Under the pieces are notes generated by a model, which worked only from the letters and a program-made list of their open reading frames with translations, searched no databases and was not told where the DNA came from. This document shows, piece by piece, positions 33,524 to 42,440 of a stretch of DNA of 64,000 nucleotides. Position 1 is the stretch's first letter, and every line of letters begins with the position of its first letter. Source of the DNA: Bordetella parapertussis (GTDB lineage Bacteria > Pseudomonadota > Gammaproteobacteria > Burkholderiales > SG8-41); the NCBI GenBank assembly GCA_945885345.1, contig CAMCYP010000008.1:48924-112923 (forward strand), given 5' to 3'. The translations under genes were made by a program, and so were the position numbers.

Positions 33524-34702
33524 TTGCCACTGCACGCTAATTTGGCCAATGAATTGGCCTATGAGTTGGCGGATGAGCTGGCCGCCCGTGAAGCGCAGGG
33601 CCTGCGTCGCACGCGCCGCCTGCTGACGACGCCGCAGCGCGCGCACGTCAGCGTCGACGGGCGCGATTACACCGCGTTCTGTTCCAACGATTATCTGGGA
33701 CTGGCTGCCGATCCGCGGCTGGCGGCGGCAGCGAAGACAGGCATCGATCGTTATGGTGTTGGTGCCGGCGCATCGCACTTGATCCTCGGCCACAGTACTG
33801 TGCATCACGAACTGGAGGTCGCACTGGCCGCGTTCGTCCGTTTGCCACAAGCACTGTTGTTTTCAACGGGCTACATGGCAAACATGGGGGCAGTCAGTGC
33901 GCTGGTCGGGCGCGGCGATGCGGTATTTGCCGACCGATTGAACCACGCCTCACTGAACGATGCGGCACTGGTATCACGCGCCACATTCAAGCGTTACGCG
34001 CACAACGATCTTGCCGCACTGGAGCGCCTGCTGCAGACCACGCCGGCGCGGCGCCGGCTGGTAATTGTCGACGCGGTGTTCAGCATGGACGGCGATATCG
34101 CGCCAGTGCCGGCGTTGCTGGAACTTTGCGCGCGTCACGACGCTTACCTGCTGATCGACGATGCGCACGGCTTCGGCGTGATCGGTGCGCAGGGGCGCGG
34201 CACGCTGGCGCACTTTGACATCGCATCGGAGCGCGTGATTTACATGGCGACGCTGGGCAAGGCCGCCGGTGTTTCCGGAGCCTTTGTCGCTGGCAGTGCG
34301 AACTTGATCGAGAGTCTGGTGCAGAACGCCCGTACTTACATCTACACCACGGCGACACCGCCGTTGCTGGCGCAGGCCTTGCTCGCGAGTTTGCAGGTGA
34401 TCGAACAGGAAGACTGGCGGCGTGTCCGTTTGCGCGAACTGATCGTGCAATTGCAACGCGAACTGTCATTGGGTCCGTGGCGTTTGCTGCCGTCGGATAC
34501 CCCCATTCAGCCGCTGCTGGTCGGCGGCAATGCAGAGGCGCTGGCCTTGTCCGCACGGCTCGCGGCACAAGGTCTGCTGGTGCCGGCAATACGGCCGCCG
34601 ACAGTACCGCAGGGCACGGCACGGCTGCGCATTTCGCTGTCTGCAGATCATTGTGCGACTGATGTGACACGCCTAACCGCAGCACTGCTGCAGCCGGCAT
34701 GA
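33524..34702 (+). CDS. bioF: 8-amino-7-oxononanoate synthase
   Basis: A PLP enzyme that condenses pimeloyl-ACP with alanine. The Schiff-base lysine is in TLGKAAGVSGAFVAGS (about residue 245); FCSNDYLGLA, STGYMANMGA and DAVFSMDGDIAPVP are family motifs. The C-terminus is complete. No ATG or GTG exists in frame near the start: the first candidate is TTG at 33524, with further in-frame TTG at 33542, 33554 and 33566. The early residues repeat the pattern NELAYELADELA. The exact start is uncertain. It overlaps bioH (ATGA). Confidence 0.93.
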   Translation: MPLHANLANELAYELADELAAREAQGLRRTRRLLTTPQRAHVSVDGRDYTAFCSNDYLGLAADPRLAAAAKTGIDRYGVGAGASHLILGHSTVHHELEVALAAFVRLPQALLFSTGYMANMGAVSALVGRGDAVFADRLNHASLNDAALVSRATFKRYAHNDLAALERLLQTTPARRRLVIVDAVFSMDGDIAPVPALLELCARHDAYLLIDDAHGFGVIGAQGRGTLAHFDIASERVIYMATLGKAAGVSGAFVAGSANLIESLVQNARTYIYTTATPPLLAQALLASLQVIEQEDWRRVRLRELIVQLQRELSLGPWRLLPSDTPIQPLLVGGNAEALALSARLAAQGLLVPAIRPPTVPQGTARLRISLSADHCATDVTRLTAALLQPA

Positions 34703-35424
34703 AGCCGGCGCTGGTGTTGCTGCATGGCTGGGGCGCGCACAAACGGGTGTGGGATGAACTGGCGGCGCGCCTGGGTAAAGACCTGAATGTCATGGCCTCC
34801 GATTTACCCGGGTGTGACACGGCGCCTTGCACCATTGAACGTACGGTGGATCAACTGGCTGCTGCTGCACCTGCGCAGTGCGTGGTCACAGGCTGGTCGC
34901 TCGGTGGGCAACTGGCCTTGGCTTGGGCTCGCCGTTATCCGCAGCAGGTGAAGCGCTTGATACTGATCTCGGCTACACCGCGGTTTGTCAGTGCACCGGA
35001 TTGGCCGCATGGTATGGCGCCCGAAGTGTTCGCCGAATTTTCTGCGTCATTGACGCACGATGCCGTTACCACCTTGCGCCGGTTTTTGCTGTTGCAAACC
35101 CAGGGTGATGTGCAGGCGCGTAACGTGGCGCGGCAACTGGAGGCGGCGCTGGCATTGCAGGCACTGCCCGGCAGCAGTGCGCTGATCGAGACGTTGCGCT
35201 GGTTGCAGACCACAGATTTGCGCGCGACTTTGCCCGAGATCGCGCAGCCCACGCTGGTCATGCACGGCGACCGCGACCGGATTGCAGCACCGGCTGCGGG
35301 CGAATATCTGTCGGCGCATTTGCCGCAGGCATGCCTGGCGCTGCTGGCCGGCGCGGCACACGTGCCGTTTATTTCCGAACCCGATGTGATGTGCAAACTG
35401 ATGATTGATTTCTGCAATGAGTGA
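34699..35424 (+). CDS. bioH: Pimeloyl-ACP methyl ester carboxylesterase BioH
   Basis: An alpha/beta hydrolase that cleaves the methyl ester from pimeloyl-ACP after chain elongation. The 241 residues show the nucleophile elbow GWSLGG (Ser67), an Asp in MHGDRDRIA and His in GAAHVPF, plus the oxyanion HGWGAH. The neighbours bioC and bioF support this over a generic hydrolase. Translational coupling with bioF is by ATGA; bioC begins before its stop. Confidence 0.92.
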   Translation: MKPALVLLHGWGAHKRVWDELAARLGKDLNVMASDLPGCDTAPCTIERTVDQLAAAAPAQCVVTGWSLGGQLALAWARRYPQQVKRLILISATPRFVSAPDWPHGMAPEVFAEFSASLTHDAVTTLRRFLLLQTQGDVQARNVARQLEAALALQALPGSSALIETLRWLQTTDLRATLPEIAQPTLVMHGDRDRIAAPAAGEYLSAHLPQACLALLAGAAHVPFISEPDVMCKLMIDFCNE

Positions 35425-36292
35425 ACTCCCGGTACTCGACAAACGCGCAGTGCGCCGCTCCTTCGATCGCGCTGCCGCGACTTATGATGCAGCGGCAGTG
35501 CTGCAGCATGAGGTGTGCCGGCGCAGTCTGGAGCGCCTCGATTTCATTCGCCATACCCCCGCCCGCATTCTCGATGCCGGCAGCGGCACCGGCAATGCGT
35601 GGCGCGGACTCGCTGCGCGTTATCCGCGCGCACGCCTGGTCGCGCTGGATCTGGCGCCGGGCATGCTGCGTCAGGCGAGTGCTGCTGTGGCCTGGCATCA
35701 ACGCCTGCTGCGCCGGGCACCGGCCACGATCTGTGGCGACCTGGAACAGTTGCCGCTGGCGACAGCGTGCATCGACCTTGCCTGGAGCAACCTGGCGCTG
35801 CAATGGGTCAATGCGCTGCCGCAAGCCTTCAATGAAATGCGTCGCGTGCTGGCGCCAGGTGGCTTGTTCATGTTCACCACTTTCGGCCCCGACACGCTGA
35901 AAGAATTGCGCGCCGCACAGTCGGGAACCGACGGCCACACGCATGTCAGCGGTTTTACCGACATGCATGACATCGGCGATATGCTGGTGCAGGCCGGATT
36001 CGCCGACCCGGTGATCGACATGGAAACATTCACCCTGACTTATCCGGATGTGAAGTCCTTGATGCGTGACTTGAAGGCGATCGGTGCGCGCAATGCCGCC
36101 GCAGACCGGCCGCCGGCATTATCAGGCAAGGTCTGGCTGGAGACAGTGATGCGTAATTACGAACCCTTGCGTCGTGACGGCAAACTGCCGGCAACCTTCG
36201 AGGTGATATACGGTCACGCCTGGCGTCCCGCCCCGCGTCTGGGCCCCGGTGGCCGGCCGGTGATCGACATCAAACCTGCAGGGCGCGCCTGA
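35417..36292 (+). CDS. bioC: Malonyl-ACP O-methyltransferase BioC
   Basis: Methylates the malonyl-ACP carboxyl so that fatty acid synthase can elongate the disguised primer. The 291 residues show the family opening RRSFDRAAATYD and the SAM motif ILDAGSGTGN (Asp53), with LSNLALQW-like (SNLALQWVN) and RVLAPGGLFMFTTFGPDTLKELR. The ATG at 35417 overlaps bioH by 8 bases; an in-frame ATG at 35405 is less plausible. Together with BioH it forms the BioC-BioH pimelate route. Confidence 0.94.
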   Translation: MSELPVLDKRAVRRSFDRAAATYDAAAVLQHEVCRRSLERLDFIRHTPARILDAGSGTGNAWRGLAARYPRARLVALDLAPGMLRQASAAVAWHQRLLRRAPATICGDLEQLPLATACIDLAWSNLALQWVNALPQAFNEMRRVLAPGGLFMFTTFGPDTLKELRAAQSGTDGHTHVSGFTDMHDIGDMLVQAGFADPVIDMETFTLTYPDVKSLMRDLKAIGARNAAADRPPALSGKVWLETVMRNYEPLRRDGKLPATFEVIYGHAWRPAPRLGPGGRPVIDIKPAGRA

Positions 36293-36293
36293 T

Positions 36294-37034
36294 ATGCCGG
36301 CACGTCCGGACATTGCGCGCGGCTTGTTTGTTACCGGCACCGATACCGGCGTCGGCAAAACGCTGATTGCCTGCGCCTTGCTGCGTGGATTCGCCGCCCG
36401 CGGCCTGCGGGTTGTTGCCATGAAGCCGGTGGCTGCCGGCGCGGTGCGCAGGCGCGGGATCTGGTGTAACGACGATGTTGTGCAACTGCGTGCCGCGGCC
36501 AATATCGATGCGCCGCAGGCCGTGGTCAACCCGTATTGTTTTGCTCCTGCGATCGCTCCGCATATTGCCGCGCAGGAGTCGGGGTTGAAGATCCGCATGG
36601 CGGTCATTGCAAAAAATTACGCGCGTCTTGGACGAAATGCCGATCTGGTCGTGGTCGAGGGCGCCGGCGGTCTGCTGGTGCCGCTCGGCGGCAAACTCAG
36701 CGTTGCCGATATCCCGGCACGGCTGGGTTTGCCGGTGGTGCTGGTGGTGGGCTTGCGACTGGGCTGCCTCAACCATGCGCTGCTGACGGTCGAAGCGTTG
36801 CAGGCACGAGGGCTCTACCTGGCGGGTTGGATTGCCAACCGCATCGACCCCACGATGGCGTGTGCCGCAGAAAATCTGCAGGCGCTGCGCGCGCGAATCA
36901 AAGCCCCCCTGCTGGGAACGGTGCGGCATGCGCAAAATCCGCAGCCCGCGAGGGTTGCCCGCATGCTGGATATCGGTCGATTAGACGCGCGACTGGATGC
37001 GCGGTTGCGGACACGACCGGATACCTGCTGTTAA
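36294..37034 (+). CDS. bioD: Dethiobiotin synthetase
   Basis: ATP-dependent closure of the ureido ring of dethiobiotin from diaminopelargonic acid and CO2. The 246 residues carry the P-loop GTDTGVGKT (15-23), MKPVAAG, and VVEGAGGLLVPL. The tail repeats LDARLDARL and is not conserved. It starts 2 bases after bioC and closes the cluster. bioA (the aminotransferase) is not in the window. Confidence 0.95.
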   Translation: MPARPDIARGLFVTGTDTGVGKTLIACALLRGFAARGLRVVAMKPVAAGAVRRRGIWCNDDVVQLRAAANIDAPQAVVNPYCFAPAIAPHIAAQESGLKIRMAVIAKNYARLGRNADLVVVEGAGGLLVPLGGKLSVADIPARLGLPVVLVVGLRLGCLNHALLTVEALQARGLYLAGWIANRIDPTMACAAENLQALRARIKAPLLGTVRHAQNPQPARVARMLDIGRLDARLDARLRTRPDTCC

Positions 37035-37065
37035 GAGGGAAAACCGACTGTTTTCATGGGGCATT

Positions 37066-37098
37066 TTGTTGCGACGCTCCCCTCCGGTATGCTACAGT
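37066..37098 (+). promoter_or_regulatory. Possible sigma70 promoter before the oxidase region
   Basis: Two overlapping readings fit: TTGTTG-16-TATGCT (37066-37093) or TTGCGA-18-TACAGT (37069-37098). It lies in the 94-base gap between bioD and the DUF2244 gene, about 30 bases before the latter. The exact boxes are uncertain. Confidence 0.4.
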
Positions 37099-37128
37099 CC
37101 GCGCGTTTGAAAAGAATGGCTGGCGCCG

Positions 37129-37611
37129 GTGAGTAAAGAGCCCGTTTTCGAGTCGATTCTGGAGCACGACGGCGCCGGATTTACGTACTTCAGACGCCAT
37201 GCCAGTTCGCTGGATTTACGCCTGCTGGTGTTCGTTTTTGGTTCTTTGGCGGTGTTTTCAGTGGTCATTGCGGTGGGTTTTGCGATGGCCGGAGCGTGGC
37301 TCATCATCCCGTTTGCCGGTGTGGAAATTGCCGCGTTGGGAACGGCGGCGTGCGTGATTTTGCGGCGCGCCGGGGATTTTGAGCGTTTGGCATTCAGTGG
37401 TGACCGCATCCTGATCGAAGTCCGGGAGCGGGGCTTGGCGCGACAGTTTGAATTTCATCGCGGTTGGGCGCGGCTGGTGACCGGAGAAACAGGCTCGGTT
37501 GCGCTGCGTTCACATGGCAGGACAGTGGAAATCGGACGTTATTGCTGTGCAGAAGGTCGCCGTGCGCTGGCGCTGGAATTGCGCGGTCGGCTGGGCAGCA
37601 ACAGGGTTTAG
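37129..37611 (+). CDS. DUF2244 family membrane protein
   Basis: A 160-residue inner-membrane protein with two adjacent spans (about 31-52 and 56-78) and a cytoplasmic beta-rich tail. The pattern FRRHASSLDLRLLVFVF, then RAGDFERLAFSGDRILIEV, is typical of DUF2244. Members commonly lie just before coxB in proteobacterial oxidase clusters, as here (33 bases away). Its role is unknown; an oxidase assembly role is an inference from position. It has a GTG start at 37129. Confidence 0.8.
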   Translation: MSKEPVFESILEHDGAGFTYFRRHASSLDLRLLVFVFGSLAVFSVVIAVGFAMAGAWLIIPFAGVEIAALGTAACVILRRAGDFERLAFSGDRILIEVRERGLARQFEFHRGWARLVTGETGSVALRSHGRTVEIGRYCCAEGRRALALELRGRLGSNRV

Positions 37612-37644
37612 AGCGGATCAATCAGGCTATAGAGCGGGGGAAGA

Positions 37645-38781
37645 ATGGGCAACAAGGGGTTCAAGAAGTGGGTCGCTGCGGCCGTGATGTTTTTCTGGTC
37701 GTTTGCGGCATGGGCTGAATACAAACTCAACCTGCAGACGCCGCATACGCATCTCGGCGAAAAAATCTACGACCTGCATACCATCATCACGGTTATCTGC
37801 TTTGTCATTTTTGTCGGTGTGTTCGGTTTCATGTTCTACGCCGTGTTCAAACACCGCAAATCGGTCGGACACAAAGCCGCGCAGTTCCACGAGAACACCG
37901 CGGTTGAGGTGGCTTGGACGCTGATCCCCGCCTTGATTCTGATTGCCATGGCGGTGCCGGCGACCAGCACGCTGATTACCATGCGCGACACGACCGAGCC
38001 TGACTTGACGATCAAGGCGACCGGTTATCAGTGGAAATGGGGCTACGATTACATCAAGGGCGAAGGCGAAGGCATCAGTTTTTACAGCACGCTGGCAACC
38101 CCGCGCGCGCAAATTGATGGTACTGATATTGCCGGGCGCAATGCGAACCCGAACTATCTGCTGGAAGTTGATAACAATATAGTGGTTCCCGTTGGCAAGA
38201 AAATCCGCGTTTTGACCACTGCAGCTGACGTGATCCATGCGTGGTTTGTGCCGGCTTTGGCCGTGAAGCAGGATGCCATTCCCGGGTTCATCCGCGATAC
38301 CTGGTTCAAGGCTGAAAAAGCCGGCATTTACCGCGGCCAGTGTGCGGAACTCTGCGGCAAGGAACATGGTTTCATGCCGATCGTCGTCGAAGTCATGGAG
38401 CCTGCGGCTTACACCGCATGGGTCGCTGCCCAGCAGAAAAAAGTGGCCACTGCAAAAGTCGATCCCGACAAGACCTGGACGCTGGATGAGTTGAAAGAGC
38501 AAGGCGGAAAAGTTTTTGCGCAGAATTGCGTCGCCTGCCACCAGGCCACCGGCATGGGTGTTCCTGGCGCATTCCCGGCGCTGAACGGCTCAAAAGTGGT
38601 GAACGGTCCGAAAGCCGAGCAGATCAAAGTGGTGCTGAACGGCAGGCAGGGCACCGCGATGAATGCCTTCAAACACCTGTCCGATGTTGATCTGGCCGCA
38701 GTGATCACCTATACCCGCAATAGCTGGAACAACAAGACCGGCGAGGCGATTGCCCCGGCCGACGTCAAGGCCCTGCGCTAA
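37645..38781 (+). CDS. coxB: Cytochrome c oxidase subunit II with fused cytochrome c domain
   Basis: Receives electrons from cytochrome c at the CuA site and passes them to subunit I. Signal peptide (about 1-24), two membrane spans (about 45-68, 90-110), and the CuA domain with ligands His198, Cys233, Cys237, His241 and Met244 (CAELCGKEHGFM). A class I cytochrome c domain is fused at the C-terminus (CVACH heme site, Cys295/Cys298/His299; Met about 339 as possible axial ligand), making it a caa3-like subunit, 378 residues. Subunit I follows. Confidence 0.96.
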   Translation: MGNKGFKKWVAAAVMFFWSFAAWAEYKLNLQTPHTHLGEKIYDLHTIITVICFVIFVGVFGFMFYAVFKHRKSVGHKAAQFHENTAVEVAWTLIPALILIAMAVPATSTLITMRDTTEPDLTIKATGYQWKWGYDYIKGEGEGISFYSTLATPRAQIDGTDIAGRNANPNYLLEVDNNIVVPVGKKIRVLTTAADVIHAWFVPALAVKQDAIPGFIRDTWFKAEKAGIYRGQCAELCGKEHGFMPIVVEVMEPAAYTAWVAAQQKKVATAKVDPDKTWTLDELKEQGGKVFAQNCVACHQATGMGVPGAFPALNGSKVVNGPKAEQIKVVLNGRQGTAMNAFKHLSDVDLAAVITYTRNSWNNKTGEAIAPADVKALR

Positions 38782-38803
38782 ACAGGCGACGGGGAAAACC
38801 GCT

Positions 38804-38836
38804 CGGAACGACGCACGGAACGAACGCACGGAACGA
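38804..38836 (+). repeat. Three short direct repeats before coxA
   Basis: CGGAACGA occurs at 38804, 38816 and 38829, with spacings of 12 and 13 bases, between coxB and coxA. It lies just upstream of the coxA ribosome site (CAGGAG). It could be a protein-binding site or simple slippage; nothing else distinguishes it. Confidence 0.5.
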
Positions 38837-38858
38837 ATACAGGCTCCAGGAGAACACA

Positions 38859-40457
38859 ATGTCAGCAGCAGCTCACGCACCTACCCACGATCACGGCCAC
38901 GACGATCATCACGCGCACAAACCTTCGGGCATCATGCGCTGGGTTCAGTCGACCAACCACAAGGACATCGGCACGATGTACCTGTGGTTCAGTTTTACGA
39001 TGTTCCTGGTCGGCGGCACGATGGCCATGATTATCCGTGCCGAGCTGTTCCAGCCAGGCCTGCAGATCGTCAAACCCGAACTTTTCAACGCCATGACGAC
39101 TTATCACGGTCTGATCATGGTGTTTGGCGCGATCATGCCGGCGTTCGTCGGTTTTGCGAACTGGCTGATCCCGATGCAGATCGGTGCGCCGGACATGGCG
39201 TTTCCGCGGATGAACAACCTGTCGTTCTGGCTGCTTCCGCCAGCTGCCCTGTTGCTGATTACGGCGCAATTTGTGCCGGGTGGCGGTGCGGGTGTGGGCT
39301 GGACGATGTATGCGCCGCTGTCGACGCAGGCCGGGTTGGCGATGGATCTGACAATTTTCGCGGTCCACATTCTCGGCATGTCGTCGATCATGGGCTCGAT
39401 CAACATCATCACCACCATCCTCAACATGCGCGCACCGGGGATGACAATGATGAAAATGCCGATGTTCTGCTGGACCTGGCTGATTACCGCTTATCTGCTG
39501 GTTGCGGTGATGCCGGTGCTGGCCGGCGCGGTCACGATGACGCTGACCGATCGCCATTTCGGCACTCACTTCTTCAATGCCGCGGGCGGCGGCGACCCGG
39601 TGCTCTACCAGCACATATTCTGGTTCTTCGGGCATCCCGAGGTTTATATCATTGCGATTCCCGCCTTTGGTGTGATTTCGCAGGTGATCCCGGCGTTTTC
39701 GCGCAAGCCGTTATTCGGTTATGCGTCCATGGTGTACGCGACGGCGTCGATTGCCATCCTGTCATTCATGGTCTGGGCGCATCATATGTACACGACAGGG
39801 ATGCCTGTAGAAGCGCAGCTCTACTTCATGTACGCGACGGTGCTGATTGCCGTGCCTACGGGCGTCAAGGTATTCAACTGGGTGGCGACGATGTGGAAAG
39901 GTTCGCTGACTTTTGAAACGCCCATGCTGTTTGCTCTCGGTTTCCTGTTTCTGTTCACGCTGGGCGGATTTACCGGCCTTGTTTTGTCCATAGCGCCGGT
40001 TGATGTGCAGTTGCAGGATACCTATTATGTGGTGGCACATTTCCATTACGTGATGGTTGCCGGCGCGCTGTTCTCCGCCTTTGCCGGCATCTATTTCTGG
40101 CTGCCGAAGTGGACCGGCCGGATGTACAACGAGACGCTGGGCAAATGGCACTTCTGGCTGTCACTGGTGTTCTTTAATGTCACCTTCTTCGTGCAGCATT
40201 TCCTTGGCTTGGCCGGCATGCCGCGCCGCATCCCTGACTACTCGCTGCAGTTCGCCGAGTTCAACATGATCTCGTCGATCGGTGCCTTCGGTTTCGGCCT
40301 GTCGCAGCTGTTGTTTCTCTACATTGTCATCAAGACCATTACCAGTGGCGAGAAGGCCGCGGACAGGCAGTGGGACGGTGCGGATACCCTGGAGTGGACG
40401 CATCTGCCCACGCCCGCGCCTTGGCACAGTTTTGAAACGCCGCCGGTGGTGAAATAA
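38859..40457 (+). CDS. coxA: Cytochrome c oxidase subunit I
   Basis: The catalytic heme-copper subunit with about 12 membrane spans, 532 residues. It has the His-Tyr cross-link and proton-channel motif GHPEVY (258-263; Glu261), marking the A1 type, and the D-channel segment GAPDMAFPRMNNLSFW. Further motifs are NWVATMWKGS and VDVQLQDTYYVVAHFHYVMVAG with heme ligands. It lies between coxB and a small assembly protein and needs the CtaG and Sco proteins encoded downstream for copper insertion. Confidence 0.97.
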   Translation: MSAAAHAPTHDHGHDDHHAHKPSGIMRWVQSTNHKDIGTMYLWFSFTMFLVGGTMAMIIRAELFQPGLQIVKPELFNAMTTYHGLIMVFGAIMPAFVGFANWLIPMQIGAPDMAFPRMNNLSFWLLPPAALLLITAQFVPGGGAGVGWTMYAPLSTQAGLAMDLTIFAVHILGMSSIMGSINIITTILNMRAPGMTMMKMPMFCWTWLITAYLLVAVMPVLAGAVTMTLTDRHFGTHFFNAAGGGDPVLYQHIFWFFGHPEVYIIAIPAFGVISQVIPAFSRKPLFGYASMVYATASIAILSFMVWAHHMYTTGMPVEAQLYFMYATVLIAVPTGVKVFNWVATMWKGSLTFETPMLFALGFLFLFTLGGFTGLVLSIAPVDVQLQDTYYVVAHFHYVMVAGALFSAFAGIYFWLPKWTGRMYNETLGKWHFWLSLVFFNVTFFVQHFLGLAGMPRRIPDYSLQFAEFNMISSIGAFGFGLSQLLFLYIVIKTITSGEKAADRQWDGADTLEWTHLPTPAPWHSFETPPVVK

Positions 40458-40460
40458 AGC

Positions 40461-40574
40461 ATGGCGCAGCCTGAAATCAGGCGAAACAACCGTCGCACCG
40501 CTGCTGTGTTGTGGTTGATCGTCGCTACGTTTTTTTTCGGTGTGATCGTCAAGTATTATCTGCTCAACCGATGA
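40461..40574 (+). CDS. Cytochrome oxidase small assembly protein
   Basis: A 37-residue protein, MAQPEIRRNNRRTAAVLW followed by one membrane span (about 16-33) ending YYLLNR. It lies 3 bases after the coxA stop and its stop overlaps the ctaG start (ATGA). Small membrane proteins of this layout between coxA and ctaG are annotated as oxidase small assembly proteins in Betaproteobacteria. The basic N-terminus with a single span is all that can be seen; its molecular role is unproven. Confidence 0.75.
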   Translation: MAQPEIRRNNRRTAAVLWLIVATFFFGVIVKYYLLNR

Positions 40575-41122
40575 AAAAGGAACGTGCCAACCATCGGATG
40601 ATGATGCGGCTGTCGATATTCGCCATGGCGATGTTCGGCTTCGGTTTTGCGATGGTGCCGTTCTACGAAAAGATCTGCCAGGTGACTGGCATCAATGACC
40701 TGATCAAACCGGCGGCCGCGGTCGAGAATACCCAGATCGACAAATCACGCTGGGTTACGATGGAGTTTGATTCCAACACGCACGGTATGAACTGGGATTT
40801 CAAGCCGGTGCAACGCAGTGTGAAAGTGCATCCCGGAGAGATGATCCAGATCGAGTATGACGTGCGCAATAATGGATCGACAGCAATCGTCGGGCAGGCA
40901 ATACCGAGTTACGGACCCAATTACGCGGGGCCCTTCGTGAAGAAGCTGGAATGCTTCTGTTTCAAGCAGCAGCCCTTGCAGGCGGGAGAGGCCAAGCGCA
41001 TGCCGGTGCAGTTTGTGATTGATCCGGCGCTGCCCGCGGATGTGAACACCATTACATTGTCGTACACCTTTTTTGAAGTGCAGGGTGCTTCGACGGCGCC
41101 GCTAAAAAGCGGCGGGGGCTGA
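40571..41122 (+). CDS. ctaG: Cytochrome c oxidase assembly protein CtaG (Cox11)
   Basis: A copper chaperone for the CuB centre of subunit I, 183 residues. It has an N-terminal membrane anchor (about 12-31), a conserved periplasmic Cys36 (KICQVTG) and the copper-binding pair ECFCF (Cys128, Cys130), followed by MPVQFVIDPALPADVNTITLSYTFF. The ATG at 40571 overlaps the small protein's stop; earlier in-frame starts lie inside that gene. It is coupled to the next gene at 41122. Confidence 0.95.
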   Translation: MKKERANHRMMMRLSIFAMAMFGFGFAMVPFYEKICQVTGINDLIKPAAAVENTQIDKSRWVTMEFDSNTHGMNWDFKPVQRSVKVHPGEMIQIEYDVRNNGSTAIVGQAIPSYGPNYAGPFVKKLECFCFKQQPLQAGEAKRMPVQFVIDPALPADVNTITLSYTFFEVQGASTAPLKSGGG

Positions 41123-41328
41123 TGGAAGGCGCGATGGCAGACAAGCCGCGCAAGGCCTCGTTGCTGCAGGTGCTGCGTATGGTGCTCTCGGCATTTGTCG
41201 GGATCCGCAAGCGTGGAGAGCATGAGAAGATTGAAGTGACGCCGGTGCAGGTGATCATTGTCGGGATCATGGCCGGAGCGGTTTTTGTGGGAACCATCGT
41301 GTCCGTGGTGCGATTCATCACCCGCTGA
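41122..41328 (+). CDS. DUF2970 family small membrane protein
   Basis: A 68-residue protein: a hydrophilic N-terminal half with LLQVLRMVLSAFVGIRK and one membrane span (about 43-65, VIIVGIMAGAVFVGTIVSVV). DUF2970 members commonly sit between ctaG and coxC in Betaproteobacteria. Function is unknown. It starts on the ctaG stop (TGATG-type overlap, at 41122). Confidence 0.78.
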   Translation: MEGAMADKPRKASLLQVLRMVLSAFVGIRKRGEHEKIEVTPVQVIIVGIMAGAVFVGTIVSVVRFITR

Positions 41329-41406
41329 TGGTTGCGAATCGGGAAACAGCGGAACAAGTGCAGGAATAAACGCAGGAATAAATACGGGATTCAGGGAGAA
41401 ACCAGC

Positions 41407-42261
41407 ATGTCGACTCAAACCTCAGGCAATTATTATCTGCCGCAACCATCCCACTGGCCGATCGTCGCCTCGTTCGCCCTGGGTTTCCTTGGCTTCGGTG
41501 CGTCACTGACGGTCAATCACATACCGCTGGGCTATGCATTGCTCGGTATCGGTTTCCTGATCCTGTTTTTCATGTTCGCCGGTTGGTTCACCACCGTTGC
41601 TCATGAGTCCGAAGCGGGCAAGTACAACAAGCAGGTCGACGTCTCGTTCCGTTGGGGCATGAGCTGGTTCATTTTTTCCGAGGTCATGTTTTTCGCGGCG
41701 TTCTTCGGCGTCCTGTTCTATACGCGCACGATCTCGGTGCCAGATCTCGGCTCGCTGATTCACCAGCAGTTGTTGTGGCCCGGGTTCAAGGCCGAATGGC
41801 CGGTAGCCGGACCGGGCATCAAGGAAACCTTCTCGCCGATGGGTGCCTGGGGCATCCCCGCACTGAATACCGCTCTGCTGCTGACTTCCGGCGCCACTCT
41901 GACCTGGGCGCACTGGGGCCTGCTGAAAAACAACCGTACCCACCTGATCTGGGGGCTGGTGCTGACCATCGCGCTGGGCATGACCTTTCTCGGTTTCCAG
42001 ATTTTTGAATACACGCATGCCTATTCCGAACTGAACCTCAAGCTGTCTACGGGCGCATACGGCGCCACCTTCTTCATGCTGACGGGGTTTCACGGGTTTC
42101 ACGTGACAGTCGGTACCATCATGCTGTGGGTCATCCTATTTCGCAGTGTGGCCGGCCATTTCAAGGCCGACAGCCATTTTGGTTTCGAAGGTGTGGCCTG
42201 GTACTGGCACTTTGTTGACGTGGTCTGGCTGCTGCTGTTCGTGGTCGTTTACTGGCTTTAG
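41407..42261 (+). CDS. coxC: Cytochrome c oxidase subunit III
   Basis: A 284-residue polytopic subunit (seven spans expected) that stabilises the oxidase core. Visible motifs are WPIVASFALGFLGFG, MSWFIFSEVMFFAAFF, TRTISVPDLG, TGFHGFHVTVGTIML and a terminal WYWHFVDVVWLLLFVVVYWL. The ATG at 41407 has GGGAGAA upstream; the frame is open further upstream through a region with short direct repeats (GCAGGAATAAA, twice) that is probably leader sequence. A terminator follows about 100 bases later. Confidence 0.96.
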   Translation: MSTQTSGNYYLPQPSHWPIVASFALGFLGFGASLTVNHIPLGYALLGIGFLILFFMFAGWFTTVAHESEAGKYNKQVDVSFRWGMSWFIFSEVMFFAAFFGVLFYTRTISVPDLGSLIHQQLLWPGFKAEWPVAGPGIKETFSPMGAWGIPALNTALLLTSGATLTWAHWGLLKNNRTHLIWGLVLTIALGMTFLGFQIFEYTHAYSELNLKLSTGAYGATFFMLTGFHGFHVTVGTIMLWVILFRSVAGHFKADSHFGFEGVAWYWHFVDVVWLLLFVVVYWL

Positions 42262-42357
42262 GGTCCAGGAATTCAAGGCGGCGAATCGCGCAATCGGCCT
42301 GCAAAACCGGAAAGCACGATTTGCACGGGGAGGAGGTACCCCTGCTAGGGGATTGAG

Positions 42358-42383
42358 CGCCGCGTGATCGCGGCGTTTTTTTT
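42358..42383 (+). terminator. Rho-independent terminator after coxC
   Basis: Perfect 7-base arms CGCCGCG and CGCGGCG around TGAT, followed by eight T. It ends the DUF2244-coxC transcription unit. A smaller CCCC-GGGG hairpin lies just before it (42339-42351). Confidence 0.88.
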
Positions 42384-42440
42384 GCCTGTTTTGTCGCCGA
42401 TTTCCCACAGTGGCGGAGGAACGGGACGGCCAGTCCGGGG

